From: Apteryx mantelli
Lineage: Eukaryota > Chordata > Aves > Apterygiformes > Apterygidae
Reading direction: 5' to 3'
Assembly: GCF_036417845.1 (NCBI RefSeq)
Contig: NC_089978.1
Location: forward strand, 140,610,288 to 140,674,287
DNA: 64,000 nt
Under the pieces are notes generated by a model that was given only the letters and a program-made list of their open reading frames with translations, made no database searches and was not told the origin of the DNA. A program made the translations under genes and the position numbers. How positions within the stretch are numbered: the first letter of the stretch is position 1; each line of letters starts with the position of its first letter. Positions 45,436-57,400 of this stretch are shown piece after piece.

Positions 45436-48400
45436 CTGAAAGAAAATATACCTCACCTTAAAACCCACTCAACACTGAAACAAAGCAAAAATAATTTGAA
45501 GAAACTTTTCTCCCTCAACCAAATTCACTTTAAAAATGCTTTTTAGAAGACCACATTTCCCCTTCTCCAAAGTACAAGCCTTATAACTTAAGCCTCTTAA
45601 ACACAGTTCAACAGGTGCCTGTGTGCCATATGCTTTCTGTGGAGAATGAGTTTCTTCTATGATTTCACTCATCTAATATAAAAATAACTAGATAATTCTT
45701 TATATATTTTGCAGATACAACTTGGCTAGTCAGAATGGGAAGAGAAGTTTATGGATTATACATAATGAACAACAACAACAAAAACTTTTTAAAGTAATAA
45801 TTTTAAGTAACCCTAAATGTTCAAGCTTTGGAAGATGCCACCTAGCCATTACATCCCTAGCCTGAGTTTGGTCTGTTTTCACTGGCTATAAAATGTCAAG
45901 TGAGAAAGCTCATACCAGATAACCTATGATGAGAGACAGCAATCCTTCAGCATCTGTGAAATGGTTTAATTGTGACTCATAATGAAAAACACTATCAATT
46001 AATTCATTTCCTCTTCCTGCCATACAAATTGGTCCTTAAATGGATCTCTGTCCACAGTGAAAATTTTCCACCTAATTGGTGCCGCAAGATCAGACATGAT
46101 CAAAAGTTGAGTGTAGGCAGATTTTCTGTTTCATCCCAGTGCCTGCAAGTACTGGGCTTGTGCAGTTGTTCTTTGTAGAACAAATCTTATTTCTGACTGT
46201 TTCTCTTATTCAGCAACCCCTCGTCTAGCTTCACAGCCCATTTAAGGGATATTTCAAAAGTTATAACTGGCTATTTTTGTGCATTTAATTACTAAAATGT
46301 AAACTTAAAGCTGATAGTATGTTAACTTTCCTTCACCTACATAAGTATCACAATTTGAAATATTTTTGTTTTGATTTTGGTGTTCATGGTTTTGTTGCAT
46401 AATTGTTGTAGAATCTTATTTCAATGTGATTTCTATTTCTAGAAGCTAGGAATAAGTTGAAAGAAGCATCCTCCTAAAGCCTTATATCACATGGGTTTTA
46501 AAAAAATCCCTTGCCAGAAAGGGATCTTCAGTAGTTTTTCAGCTATGCTAATCATATTTAAGCTTCATTAGTGGCAAACAGACATAGAATTCAAATAAAT
46601 CTGGCAATCAAAGGAGTGTTTTTTTTTTTTTTTTTTTAACTGAGACAAAAAATTATTTTTCTAACATGCATGTCTAAGCTAACCTTGTGTGCTTGGGCCT
46701 GTTCATCCAACTTTAAACATGCTTTAACAAATGTTGTACCTTGCATCTGGTAAATGGAATCTTTCATCTTTTAAATCTTTGAGTCCAAATGTTTAGTCAG
46801 AAACAGTGATTAGCATTGCTGAAGGGCTCACATGACTGACATTAAAAACCTGGACACAATACAACAGAGAAATAAAAGAATCTCATTCAGCTGCTGGGGG
46901 GAGGGGGGGTAAAGGGGAGAAGGAGGTATTCTAACCTGTACTGGTAAAGCAGCAGTAAAACAAGTGCATACTGTAAAGTGCTCCTTGTATGCTTGAAAAA
47001 CATCACAATACAATGTGGAGATTTACACATTCTTAAAATTAACAACTTCATCCTGTTTTACATATCCCTTGTTTATCCGCATAATGGCTATCCAAGACAA
47101 TTTTTCTCCAACCTTCAGAAGCATTTTAAAGTAAAAGCTTCTCTCACAGGGATAGGGTTTCTCAGGAGTAATGGAATATGGGTATTGCCTCTGGACAGTC
47201 TCTGGACCAAACTCTGCCAGAGTCATGTTCAAAGTTCAAACAAAAGATCACTGTGAGGCTTTTGAACGCCTTCAAGTTACAGCAGAGACAACAAGAACTA
47301 ATTACAGTCATTACATTTATCTCCAAGAAAATCCTTCTCTGCACACATTAACCTATGGGATTTCAGACATGAATGTTGATAAACAGGTTAAGAGTTTCCC
47401 CATCTCTTTTGAGCTATACAGAGCAAGAGGATTTTAAAGGAGACCAAAGAAAATGTTAAGTGTTTCTTTCTTGGAATCCTTCCCAGCAGAACAGCATGTC
47501 AAAATAGATTTTAAAATAAAATCTGACCTCGGGGGTGGGGGGGGGGCAGTAAGGGGGGGATTCGATGGTAGGGGGAGATTTCCAAATCCGTTCCTCAGCT
47601 CTACTACAAGCAGCCAGTATCCATTGCTGCAATGTTGGTGGCCTTGCTTCAAAAGGAAAAGTGATCCTAGTGTACACAGGCCCAGAAATGCATCACAAAC
47701 AGGAAACTCAACAGAAACCAGATTTTTGCAAGCTGACTGAATTAAATGAAACTCAAAGACCTTTTCAACCAGATTTATTGCAAGAGTAGAAGTGAATTCA
47801 GAATTAAGCTTTCATCTGAAAAAGTACACTATGCAGTCAAGAACCTATGAACTCTGAATAGTGGAAACATTATGAGCATTGTAGTCTCAGCTTTACTAAG
47901 AAGAAGGAGCCAATGAAACTTCAAACACGAGGACGTCACTCACAGTTTTGCTAGGTGCTTATTTTCGTCCCCTGCAAATTTAAAATAGGTTAGCAAAAGT
48001 TGCAGTAAGAGCCTTACAACAAGGGAATAAAACTGTGAAAGCTGGAATATTCAAATGTGGCATTTGTGCAACATTTTTCTAGAATCCCTACCTAAAGAAC
48101 TAGGTTAAAAATCATGGATTTATATTTCTTCAGTGAATTGATTAGAAACGATTGCTTCATGCTATAAGACAATTTCAATATTCAGACTGGCTGAAGATGT
48201 GCTCAGCTGAATTTAAACTTTCTTTTGTCAATACTTCCAATAAAAACCACAAAAACCACTTCGTATAAAGTCAAAGGACCGAATACTAAACAAGAGGCAC
48301 AGAGGAGTGGTTTTTTTTTTCAATATACCTCCTAATGCAAATATTTACAGATCTTTTTTTCATGCCATAAACAGAACAAAGATCTTTTTCTAAGCAAATC

Positions 48401-51400
48401 TTAGACACTAGTAGTTTAAGCACTATAAAGGCTTGTAAACCTCCCAAAACGTGAGCTGCAACCGAAGTGCTGACACAGCGTAAATATTGAAATTGTACTC
48501 TGGCCAATAAAACTGCGTTTTAACATAAGAAACGTTAACAAAAATATCAATATATACTGAATATTTAAGTACAGAAAAAAGGAAAGAATTTTTAATCACT
48601 TAAGCAGACATTTCACTTTCATTTTTCTTGGCTTTTCTGCCAGCTTAACCTTTATAAGTTGGCTGTTGGAGTCATATGGAGGATTAGAATTGTCAGTTCT
48701 CTGCTGCTTCCTTTGGGCAACATATTTTAATTAAAAACTGTAAGTGCCACAGAAATTTTCAAGATTAAAAATACTTAGGAACTCAAGTTAGTCAATTTTC
48801 TTGTCAACTGTCTGAACAATTAAAAAATTAACACCGTTTAGCAAAAACAATTTTTTTAGTGAGATTTTTTTTGAAGGGGGAGAAAGAGGAGTTCTTTAGC
48901 AGGAATTTACAAGTCAAATTTCAACTCCTGTACAGCCTAGAATAAGTATACCCACTTCTTAGTACTGCAGTGAAATAAAAGATGCTCTGTGTGGTACAAT
49001 TCCTACAGATTTTCAGGTAATAAATGACAGTTATACTAGCATTTTCCAGATTACTGGGCACCTTCTAACCAAAGAGGAATTGCCAAAATAATTATGCACT
49101 CATTTCTTTGGATATATTATAGCTTTGAACTGTACTACTTATATTATAGCTTTGAACTGTACTACTTATATTATAGCTTTGAACTGTACTACTTATATTA
49201 TAGCTTTGAACTGTACTACTTAGTTAGCAGCTTAAGAAGAAATATCTATATGAAATTCCTAAATAGGCAAAACATACTTGTGTCCGATGAGATTAGTTAC
49301 AAAAAAATTTTAATGGCTGAGCTTCACAGAAAAGGTTAAAATAATCAGTATGAGAATTTAAAGCATCATACTGATTGTGCACCAATTCTGCCTGGCATTC
49401 TTATTCTGCCTCTTGACAGGGCAAGCTTAACTTAAAACACTTCTGGATCAGACAAAAGAGTTTCTTTCCAGTTTTCTTGTTTCTGCTAGAAATTGCTATC
49501 AAGGATTCTGAACAGATAATCAAAGTTACCTCTATATAGCACACATAAATAAATAGGTTAAAAAAATTGCTCTCTGTCCTCTTTGTATAATCTTTATACA
49601 GCATGGAGCTGCAAAATCTTCCTTTGTCCATTTGCTCATTATTTATGCTGGTTCTGAATAAGCAGAACCTTCCTTTCTAGGACACAGCAACAACACAGGG
49701 CAGAAAGGACCTCTGGGATCTCAAAAAAATAAAAAAAAAAAAAAAATCAGGAGAAAGACTGTGAGAACTAAACATTCTGGTAAGGGACAAGCAAAAAACT
49801 GAAGGGGGGGGGCAGACAAGCAGACAGAAAAGAGTACAGAGTACTTTGCCTCAAAAAATAATACAGAAGTAATGTAAGAGATGGTTTTGTACTTGATGAT
49901 ACTCCTAGGTTTGATCTCTGGTTCTGGCACTGATTTGCTTTCAGTCCTCAGCAGTCGCCACCATCATCTAGCTTGCATCTTTCAAAAACGAACCTCTCTG
50001 AGCTGAAGTAACTGTATGTATTTTCTGGGAACTCTATATTACTGAAAGTCAATTGAAAGGTTTTTATCTAAATAAAGTTGTTTCCCGAATGCAGAGTAGT
50101 TAAGATTCTGATCTCATCAAAAAAGAGTAGTGTTACTAAAGGTTACTAAAGGATGATTTTTTTGTTGATTTTGTTAATACCTATGTCCTGCAAGACTTCA
50201 CTTTCCTCCAACATCTAGACTGAAGATGATACAGACTCTTTACAAGCTGCTCAATTTTGAGCATTAGTAGGTACACAATGAAATGTAATACACACTTCAA
50301 ACAAAGTAGTACATTTGGAGACCACCCTTACTTCAGCTTCAATTTTTGTCATTTATACAATATACAAAGACATACTGAGAAAGAACATTATTGTAGGAAG
50401 GGCACAATTATATCACACTATTATTCTAAGATCTCAAAGTCAGAAAAGACTTATACTAACAGTCTTCAGTTATGCTAAACAGAGCCCAAAGCCCTTCCCG
50501 CCCCAGGTATATGCTCTAATCACTGGGCTATGGTTCAGTGATCAAACGCAATGCTTAGGTTCCTAAAGCAGACCTGGATCCTTTCACATAATTTAGGATG
50601 GATTATAAGGCAAATTACTACTATGGAAAAACTGCAACTGACACAACCTGAAGTGATAAAAATATGCTTACTTGTAATAGCTTAAAATAACCATAAATGA
50701 AAAAAAGACAATACAATTTAAGCGCTAACTGAAGACTTCAGAGAAATCTGTACAACAGGATTCCAGGATTATCACCAATGGTTATGTAAAATTATTCTTT
50801 CAGGTGTATATATATACACACACACACACTCCCCACCCCATCAGTGCCTTGCTATTAAATGCTTTACAAAAAAATGGAACATGAAAACAAGATGAAACAT
50901 TTTCTTCAGATTAATTTCAACTGTACACAGATTTGGGGTTCTCAGATAAATTTTAGTAAAGCCTCTAGTGTCATGTTGACTGTCCATTCTGCATTTTTCT
51001 CCTCCCCTCATCTTTCTGCTTCAACTTCACTGTCCTTTCATTTCATCAAGAATTGCTATCTTCTGCAATGCAAGCACAAGGCAAAGAGAAGAGTCCAAAG
51101 GACTCTTTGGTTATTATTGTACATATTCTATCAGTAGCCACTTCCCACTTATCTCTACTTCTATATTGATTCTTCCTTATGATTGTTTTTAAGTCTTCAA
51201 TCTTTTGATCAGACTCCCACATTTATGCTATGAGAAACAAAAAAGATCAGAAGTGTGTACAGAATTACTCCATTATTTTTAACATATGCCAGATTACACC
51301 TTTTTCTTTAAAAGATACACTGCAGAACACAAAATCAGAGGGCAACTTTCCATTAATCATCTTTCAAGATATCAGATGTGTAACATGGAATGATTTCCTT

Positions 51401-54400
51401 TATTCTGAATCATCTAGCATTTGTGTATGTTGAAAATCATTTGCAATTGAAACTAGGAAAATTACTGTACTTTTGTAATATTGACTGGTTTAGAAAAAAA
51501 CAAAAACAAAAACCAACCCCCCCCCAAACTGTCAGCTATTTCCTTTTCCCTCTCCATCTTTTCCAGATCCCTCACCTTTATAATCACTATGAATGTCTTT
51601 CCTTGTTGGTAACTTAATTTTCTGTTCCACTTAGTCCTCTTCCTGCTTTCTACTCAAAACAGAACCTTACTTTTTAGTGACACTAGCTGAGGGACATCAG
51701 TTTATGCTGTTTCTAACCACTTGAGGGCAGCAAATTATTATACTTTAAGAAACACTTAATACTGTAAAAATACAGTATGTTTTTACAGCAGCTGTAACAG
51801 CATTCATGCAGTACCACCATATAAGCAGCAGAAATACAACTGACTGAGCTACTTAATCTAATATACCTCTCCCTTTCATTTGGTGAATCCACTCATGGCA
51901 CAGTCCTCGGGAATAATTTGCAAGGAGTCAAAGATGGATCCATCAGAGAACAGATCAAGCACCAGAGGAAAGTTCCTCCTTCACTTCCCCAATTAAAACA
52001 AACAAGCAAGCAAGCAATCCCACCTCCCAGAAAATAACAAGGGCCATAATAATAATAATAATTTTTAAAAAAGCACTACTCAACTGTTTGAAAAACACAT
52101 GGTATTCCAGTTTGAAAACAATTTCACAGGATTTGGCATGATCAAGTCCATTGCTGGCATTTATGTGTGAAAATGAGAAGACAGGAGAGAGAGGACAGTT
52201 TAAAATACAATTCTACTTTTAACTACCAATCTGTATAGACTGCAAGTCTATACAATAGCATCCTGCTTCTCCTACAGATAATCAAAAAGCTTCAGCTACC
52301 CTCTTTATTCCCAGCTCATGAATGTACCTTTTCACTCCTGCCACCTTTGTCAGCTTCTTCATCTTAACACTTCATTCTGACTATCCATCAGCAGTCTGAC
52401 CATTCTCCTCCCCCTCTCCTTCCCTCCCCCAGCATCCAAACTCTGCTCCTGCTAACACTCACAAATGTAAAATAAGACATTCACTTACTCCTTGTACAAA
52501 AAAATTCAAGTTACTTCTTCCTTTTGGTTCTTTCCCTTTTTCTTATCTCCCCATGCACTCAAAAAAGGGAGCTCTCTTATACATCTAACCAAACAATACT
52601 CCTGAATTTCTCTGCAAGTTTCATGAAACCAGGGTCAATCCTCCTGTATGTCTTTGAAATCTTTCACAGTTTGGTTAGCCTGTTTTCTTCCTTCATCCAT
52701 TGATTGCTAGCAGGCTATGGGGGGGCGGGGGGGTGTTAGTCTTACTGCATTCAGCTCTCATCCTGCCTCCTCGCTTCTGCTGTGGTACTGCTCAGAAACC
52801 AGTTGGCCAGATTTGATTTGGATAACCTTTAATTCAAATGCGAACAAGTTCTCTTCCCGATATCCCAATCCAAGAAAGAAATCCATTCCTAACAATATTC
52901 ATAGCCTTGAGGCTGAACAATATCTATATCAGTCATTGGGAATCTTCCATTTTTCCTATTTTTTCTGTCACGCACTTGGTTGCACATTTTAATTGCAACT
53001 GCATTACAACAGGGATTCTTGCTATTTGTACACTGCCAGCAAAACAAACTAATTCTGAGCCATTTAACTAATACAATAACAGTATTGCTGAGTAGTGGAT
53101 GCCCTGGGTTTTGGTTTGAAGCCAAGAATGAAAAGGTAAACAGGAAAACTTGTACTAGAGGCTGCTGTTGAGATAAACTGGTAAGTTTTGTCTTCTAAGC
53201 ATGCATTCAAAAGACAGACAAGCCAGAATTAAACTTGTCATACTCACTACTTAAGAATAAATGTTAGAAATGTGCCTCTCTACACAATACAGCTGTCCAG
53301 CACATACTTCACTACATAACCAACGAAACAATGAACAATCATCCCCTTAAAAAAGTTTCAGATTCCTACTTGCTTTGATGCTCTATTTCATAACTGTAAT
53401 AAAAGTATTATGCATCACTTGCAATTAAAATATAATTACACTTGAAATTATACTTCCTGACGTATATTAGCAGACAATTTTTCCTTTTATGAATTCACAT
53501 GCTTACTTATTCACAAAATTCAGTAGTTCAGTTACGTACATAAATTAGGGAGTTATACCATGTTTTAAAATGATAGCATGCAAAGTTTTTAGGAGTCAGG
53601 GCAAAAACTATATGCAGCCAGCTTTGCTTTCATTTAATAAGAGTGGAATGGCTGGCCTCATCTTTTTACTGAATTCCAGAAACCCCACTAATGCAAATAC
53701 CGTGTGGCACTACTCTGTTGGGAAAGTCACCAAATCAAGGTTAGTCCTGTAAAGCGGTTTAATGTTACTGTCTACATGGAGGGCTAATTTCCACCACTAC
53801 CCCAATATTTAAAGTTCACACAGATTAAAATAGAACACATTGTTTGCTCATGGTTTACAAAACCTATCCAAACTACCTTTCAGCGAGTCTATTAAAAAGG
53901 ATTATTAAAAGGGATTACCACTGATTTTTTTTTTTTTTTTTGGGGGGGGGGGGGAGAGTCACACCAGACCACCAATTTTTCATGGAAATCAGACAATTAC
54001 AACTGATTGATGAACTCATCAAAAATTAACACGGAAGCTGAAAGGTAGTAAAAGGGCAAGGGACTTGTGTGTATTCAATACACACTGAACACTCACAAAA
54101 CAGTATCGTATAGCCCTGTCTTCCATCACTAAGTAATGCTAGAGCAAAGGACAGATGTGGTGCCTGTCTGGAATTAATAAAGCAAGTAGTGTCTAGATCT
54201 CTTGTCATTGCTTAATACTGGAAACTGATCTGTCACCAATTTCAGACTTGTAATGCAATGTAATGCTGTTCAGGAGAAAAATATCCATGTGTATAAAGCA
54301 CCTTAAATCTAAAGTATGAACATCTTAAGATAAATATATAAGGAGAGTTTAATTGGATGCACTCTATAATTACAAAGCACATATCCTTCAAGCCAACTTC

Positions 54401-57400
54401 TAGTCAAAGGCAGACAGAACTCAATCTCCTTATTACATTTTAGGTGATCACTGCAGTGACTGAAATCAAGAACACTGAAATTCCTAAAAATGCTAAATAC
54501 GGAGACTCCATCTAAATAGCAAAGAACAATTGAAAACAGTAAGTGTGAATTTTGGTAGCTAATCTGCTACTACATTATTTAAAAATGCATCTATCGAAAT
54601 ACTGCCATCCTTCTCTACCCAACCTTGTTTTTCAGTCTCAACTACACACTTTTTTTTTTTCCAATAGTCCTATAAATCTAAATTCTTTTTCTAGTGAGAC
54701 TTTTCCAGCAAACAGCACTAAGACAAGGGTGAAAACTCATAAAACTTGCTTTGAATAATTTTAAGCAATAAATGAAGTTTATTGGATCTCAATCCTGAAG
54801 TGTCACTTTGTTTTCTCTTTCTCTACTTCATCAATTCAGATAAACTCAAACAAAATTAAGGTCTCTAAAGAGAAGTTTACTTCTAAAAATTCCTAACCCT
54901 CTGATGTAATATGTTACATATATAGTTACAACATATACAAACAAGAGAATAGCTCCTGGAAAGCTAAAGAAATTAACTGTAAGTTCACTGCGGAAGTAAG
55001 ATTTAAACATAAGTAACTTACCTTTGTTGAATCTGAAGAAAATTCGAGAGGGTGAGGGGAACAAAATCTAAGATAATTTAAGTGTGTATAGTCATGGAAC
55101 CTTTCATAAGTTCAAGTGACATTTAGTTTATGCAGATGGACATACATTTATCTATATGTACATACAGAGAGAAATATACATATGCACAATTGCTTACCCA
55201 AGATTCATGGTACAAAACTGTGAGGAGATGTATTCCATAATCATAGTTCTGTCTCCTTAACGGACACCTAAAAATTCAAAAACAAAGCTAGTCTTTCTGA
55301 AATCAAGTCACTGTCATCCACTTTTGAAAAAAATACTAAACTAATCATCAAAAATTTCTAATCTGTATCCTGGGGATCTTGCTTCTATTCACACACACAT
55401 TTCTGGACTACACAATCAAGAATAATACTCATGCTTTTATGATGATATTAAGAACAACGAGAATCTGCAAGTCCGCAGGAAAACGTACAAAAAGCAAGAA
55501 TCTATAGATCTTTAGGAACGACTGAAAGGTTCTTTGCACTCTATGCCAAAGATAGCCAAAATAGAATCCAACATAGTTTAGTCTGGACTCCCTTCTTTCA
55601 AATCTGAAGGACAACTCTTTTCTGTAGTGGTACTGATTTACAACAGATTAGACTGAAATTATATTTTTGAAGAAGTTACACAAAATAATCTAGAAATCAA
55701 ACTTTCAAAATTGTTCAAAGGATTAATCAGAAACATGAAAAGAAAGAATTAGGGTCATCACAATGTATGAAAAATACTAACTAAATATTTTCATCTGCCT
55801 TTTGTGAGCATTATCAAGCATGTCTGGATTTAAACTCAGACCCAGATACAAAGAAATGCATTCAAACAGTTTTCCAGGTGAAGTAAGTGGAGGTAGCCCT
55901 AGTTAACTCTGAACATGACTGTTTCACATTTCCAAAAATGCCCTACCTTATATTTCTACTTTCAACCTAGACTGCCAAAGAATAGATTCAAGAGTCTTGA
56001 AAGAAGGCAGTAGAATATTAAGAAACATTACTAAACTTCTCATAGACTAAGCAGATATGAACATTTGTACTGTGTACTTTCCTGTGGCCACAAAGTTTGT
56101 CTTTTGAATTTACTCAAGATGACCTGTCACTTGAAAGAGGTTTTAAACTAGTTCTGAAATTTTAAGCTGCCAAAATGAAGCTGTTATTTTTCAATTTAAA
56201 AAGGTACATCATTTCCAGATAGACGAGAGAAATTATTCTTTACTTTTTTCAGTTAACAATGACTAATTATAATGTGAATTTCTGAAAGTTGTTTTCTGAA
56301 ATTTGTAATACTGGTTGTCTGTTATAATACTTGCCATGGAAGATCTACCTAATAAGCTGCCAATATGTATTTTTTGATCCTTAATGTAAGTTAGAAGTTA
56401 ATACAGAACAAATTACATCACGCCAAAATTACCTATGAGATACTTAAAGCATTTATCTGAATGGCTAAGGACTATGACAGATCTAGCAATAAACTTTAAA
56501 ACACTGTTTCATCATACGTCTTTCAAAGTGAAAGAATCTCAATTTACAAATAATCTAAACAACAGTCTGGAAGACCCTGTATTAAAGAAAGAGGTACTGC
56601 TCAGAGCTTGGGTCTTCAGAATTTAGTAAAAATAAGGTGAAACATCAACTGGCACACTAAAATTTCCCTCCAGAATGAAACATAAAGATCATACACAAAT
56701 GCCCTAGAAAGCAAGTTCTTTTCAGCTATCCTAATGTTTCAGTTTTGCTAGAGAAATAAAAATAACTTTCAACTGAAACTGCTAGTACCAAAAGTGGTCC
56801 CAAAGAACTAACCTGGTGGCAAAAGAGATGCACAATTAACTTTATTCATTCTGCATTTATTTTACTTAGAAATTAAATGGTGTCTCCTATCAAAGGACAG
56901 GAAATTAAGGATAGGGAAAATGGATTCTAATACAAAAAAATGCAAACAGAAAAGATTACCAACTATGTTTTTCCTAAAACTGAATTAAGCTGTGAATTTA
57001 GAAATTCACAGTACATTTTAATATGTATATTGAATTATTCTCCTAAACTCTTCAGAATCTAACACAGAAAACATGCTTCTCCAATGCAGCCTGCTGAACA
57101 TAACTGGAAAAAACCTACAGTGCTTTGTTTAAATCTAGAACATAAAAGCATTGAGAAGTGTCTGGTCACTAATGTCTTAGTTTTTCTTGCCTGGAACTCT
57201 TCAGATCATTGTTAAAGCTAACATAATCCATTTGTCAAACATAATAAATACTTTAAAATAATGGCTAAGACTTTTAAATACAGAGCTTCAATATCGGGCA
57301 ATATTTACCAATTATTATCTTTGACTTTATGTGATTTGTCCATAAAACTGTAACTCTTAAACAGGAGTACCGGTATGTTTATCTTAAGTCAGATTTTTAG

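Larger units (their letters stand above)
45436..55197 (-). other. MRPS35 last intron (9.8 kb)
   Basis: This AT-rich GT..AG intron contains no recognised gene. It holds a poly(T) run at about 46.62 kb, G-tract clusters at 46.90, 47.53, 49.80, 52.72 and 53.94 kb, a perfect 27-bp minisatellite at 49.11 kb, a TA/CA repeat at 50.81 kb and a MIR-like trace near 50.48 kb. Confidence 0.8.

Noticed and set aside
45469-45672. Possible extra MRPS35 exon upstream of the last exon
   Set aside because: The last exon joins the 70-bp exon exactly in phase, and this frame has no counterpart in the mS35 protein.
47171-47789. Cluster of short frames on both strands near the G tracts
   Set aside because: They lie inside an MRPS35 intron, read through homopolymers and resemble no family.
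49094-49339. Repeat protein with four YYSFELYYL units
   Set aside because: It is the translation of a non-coding 27-bp minisatellite whose period happens to be divisible by three.
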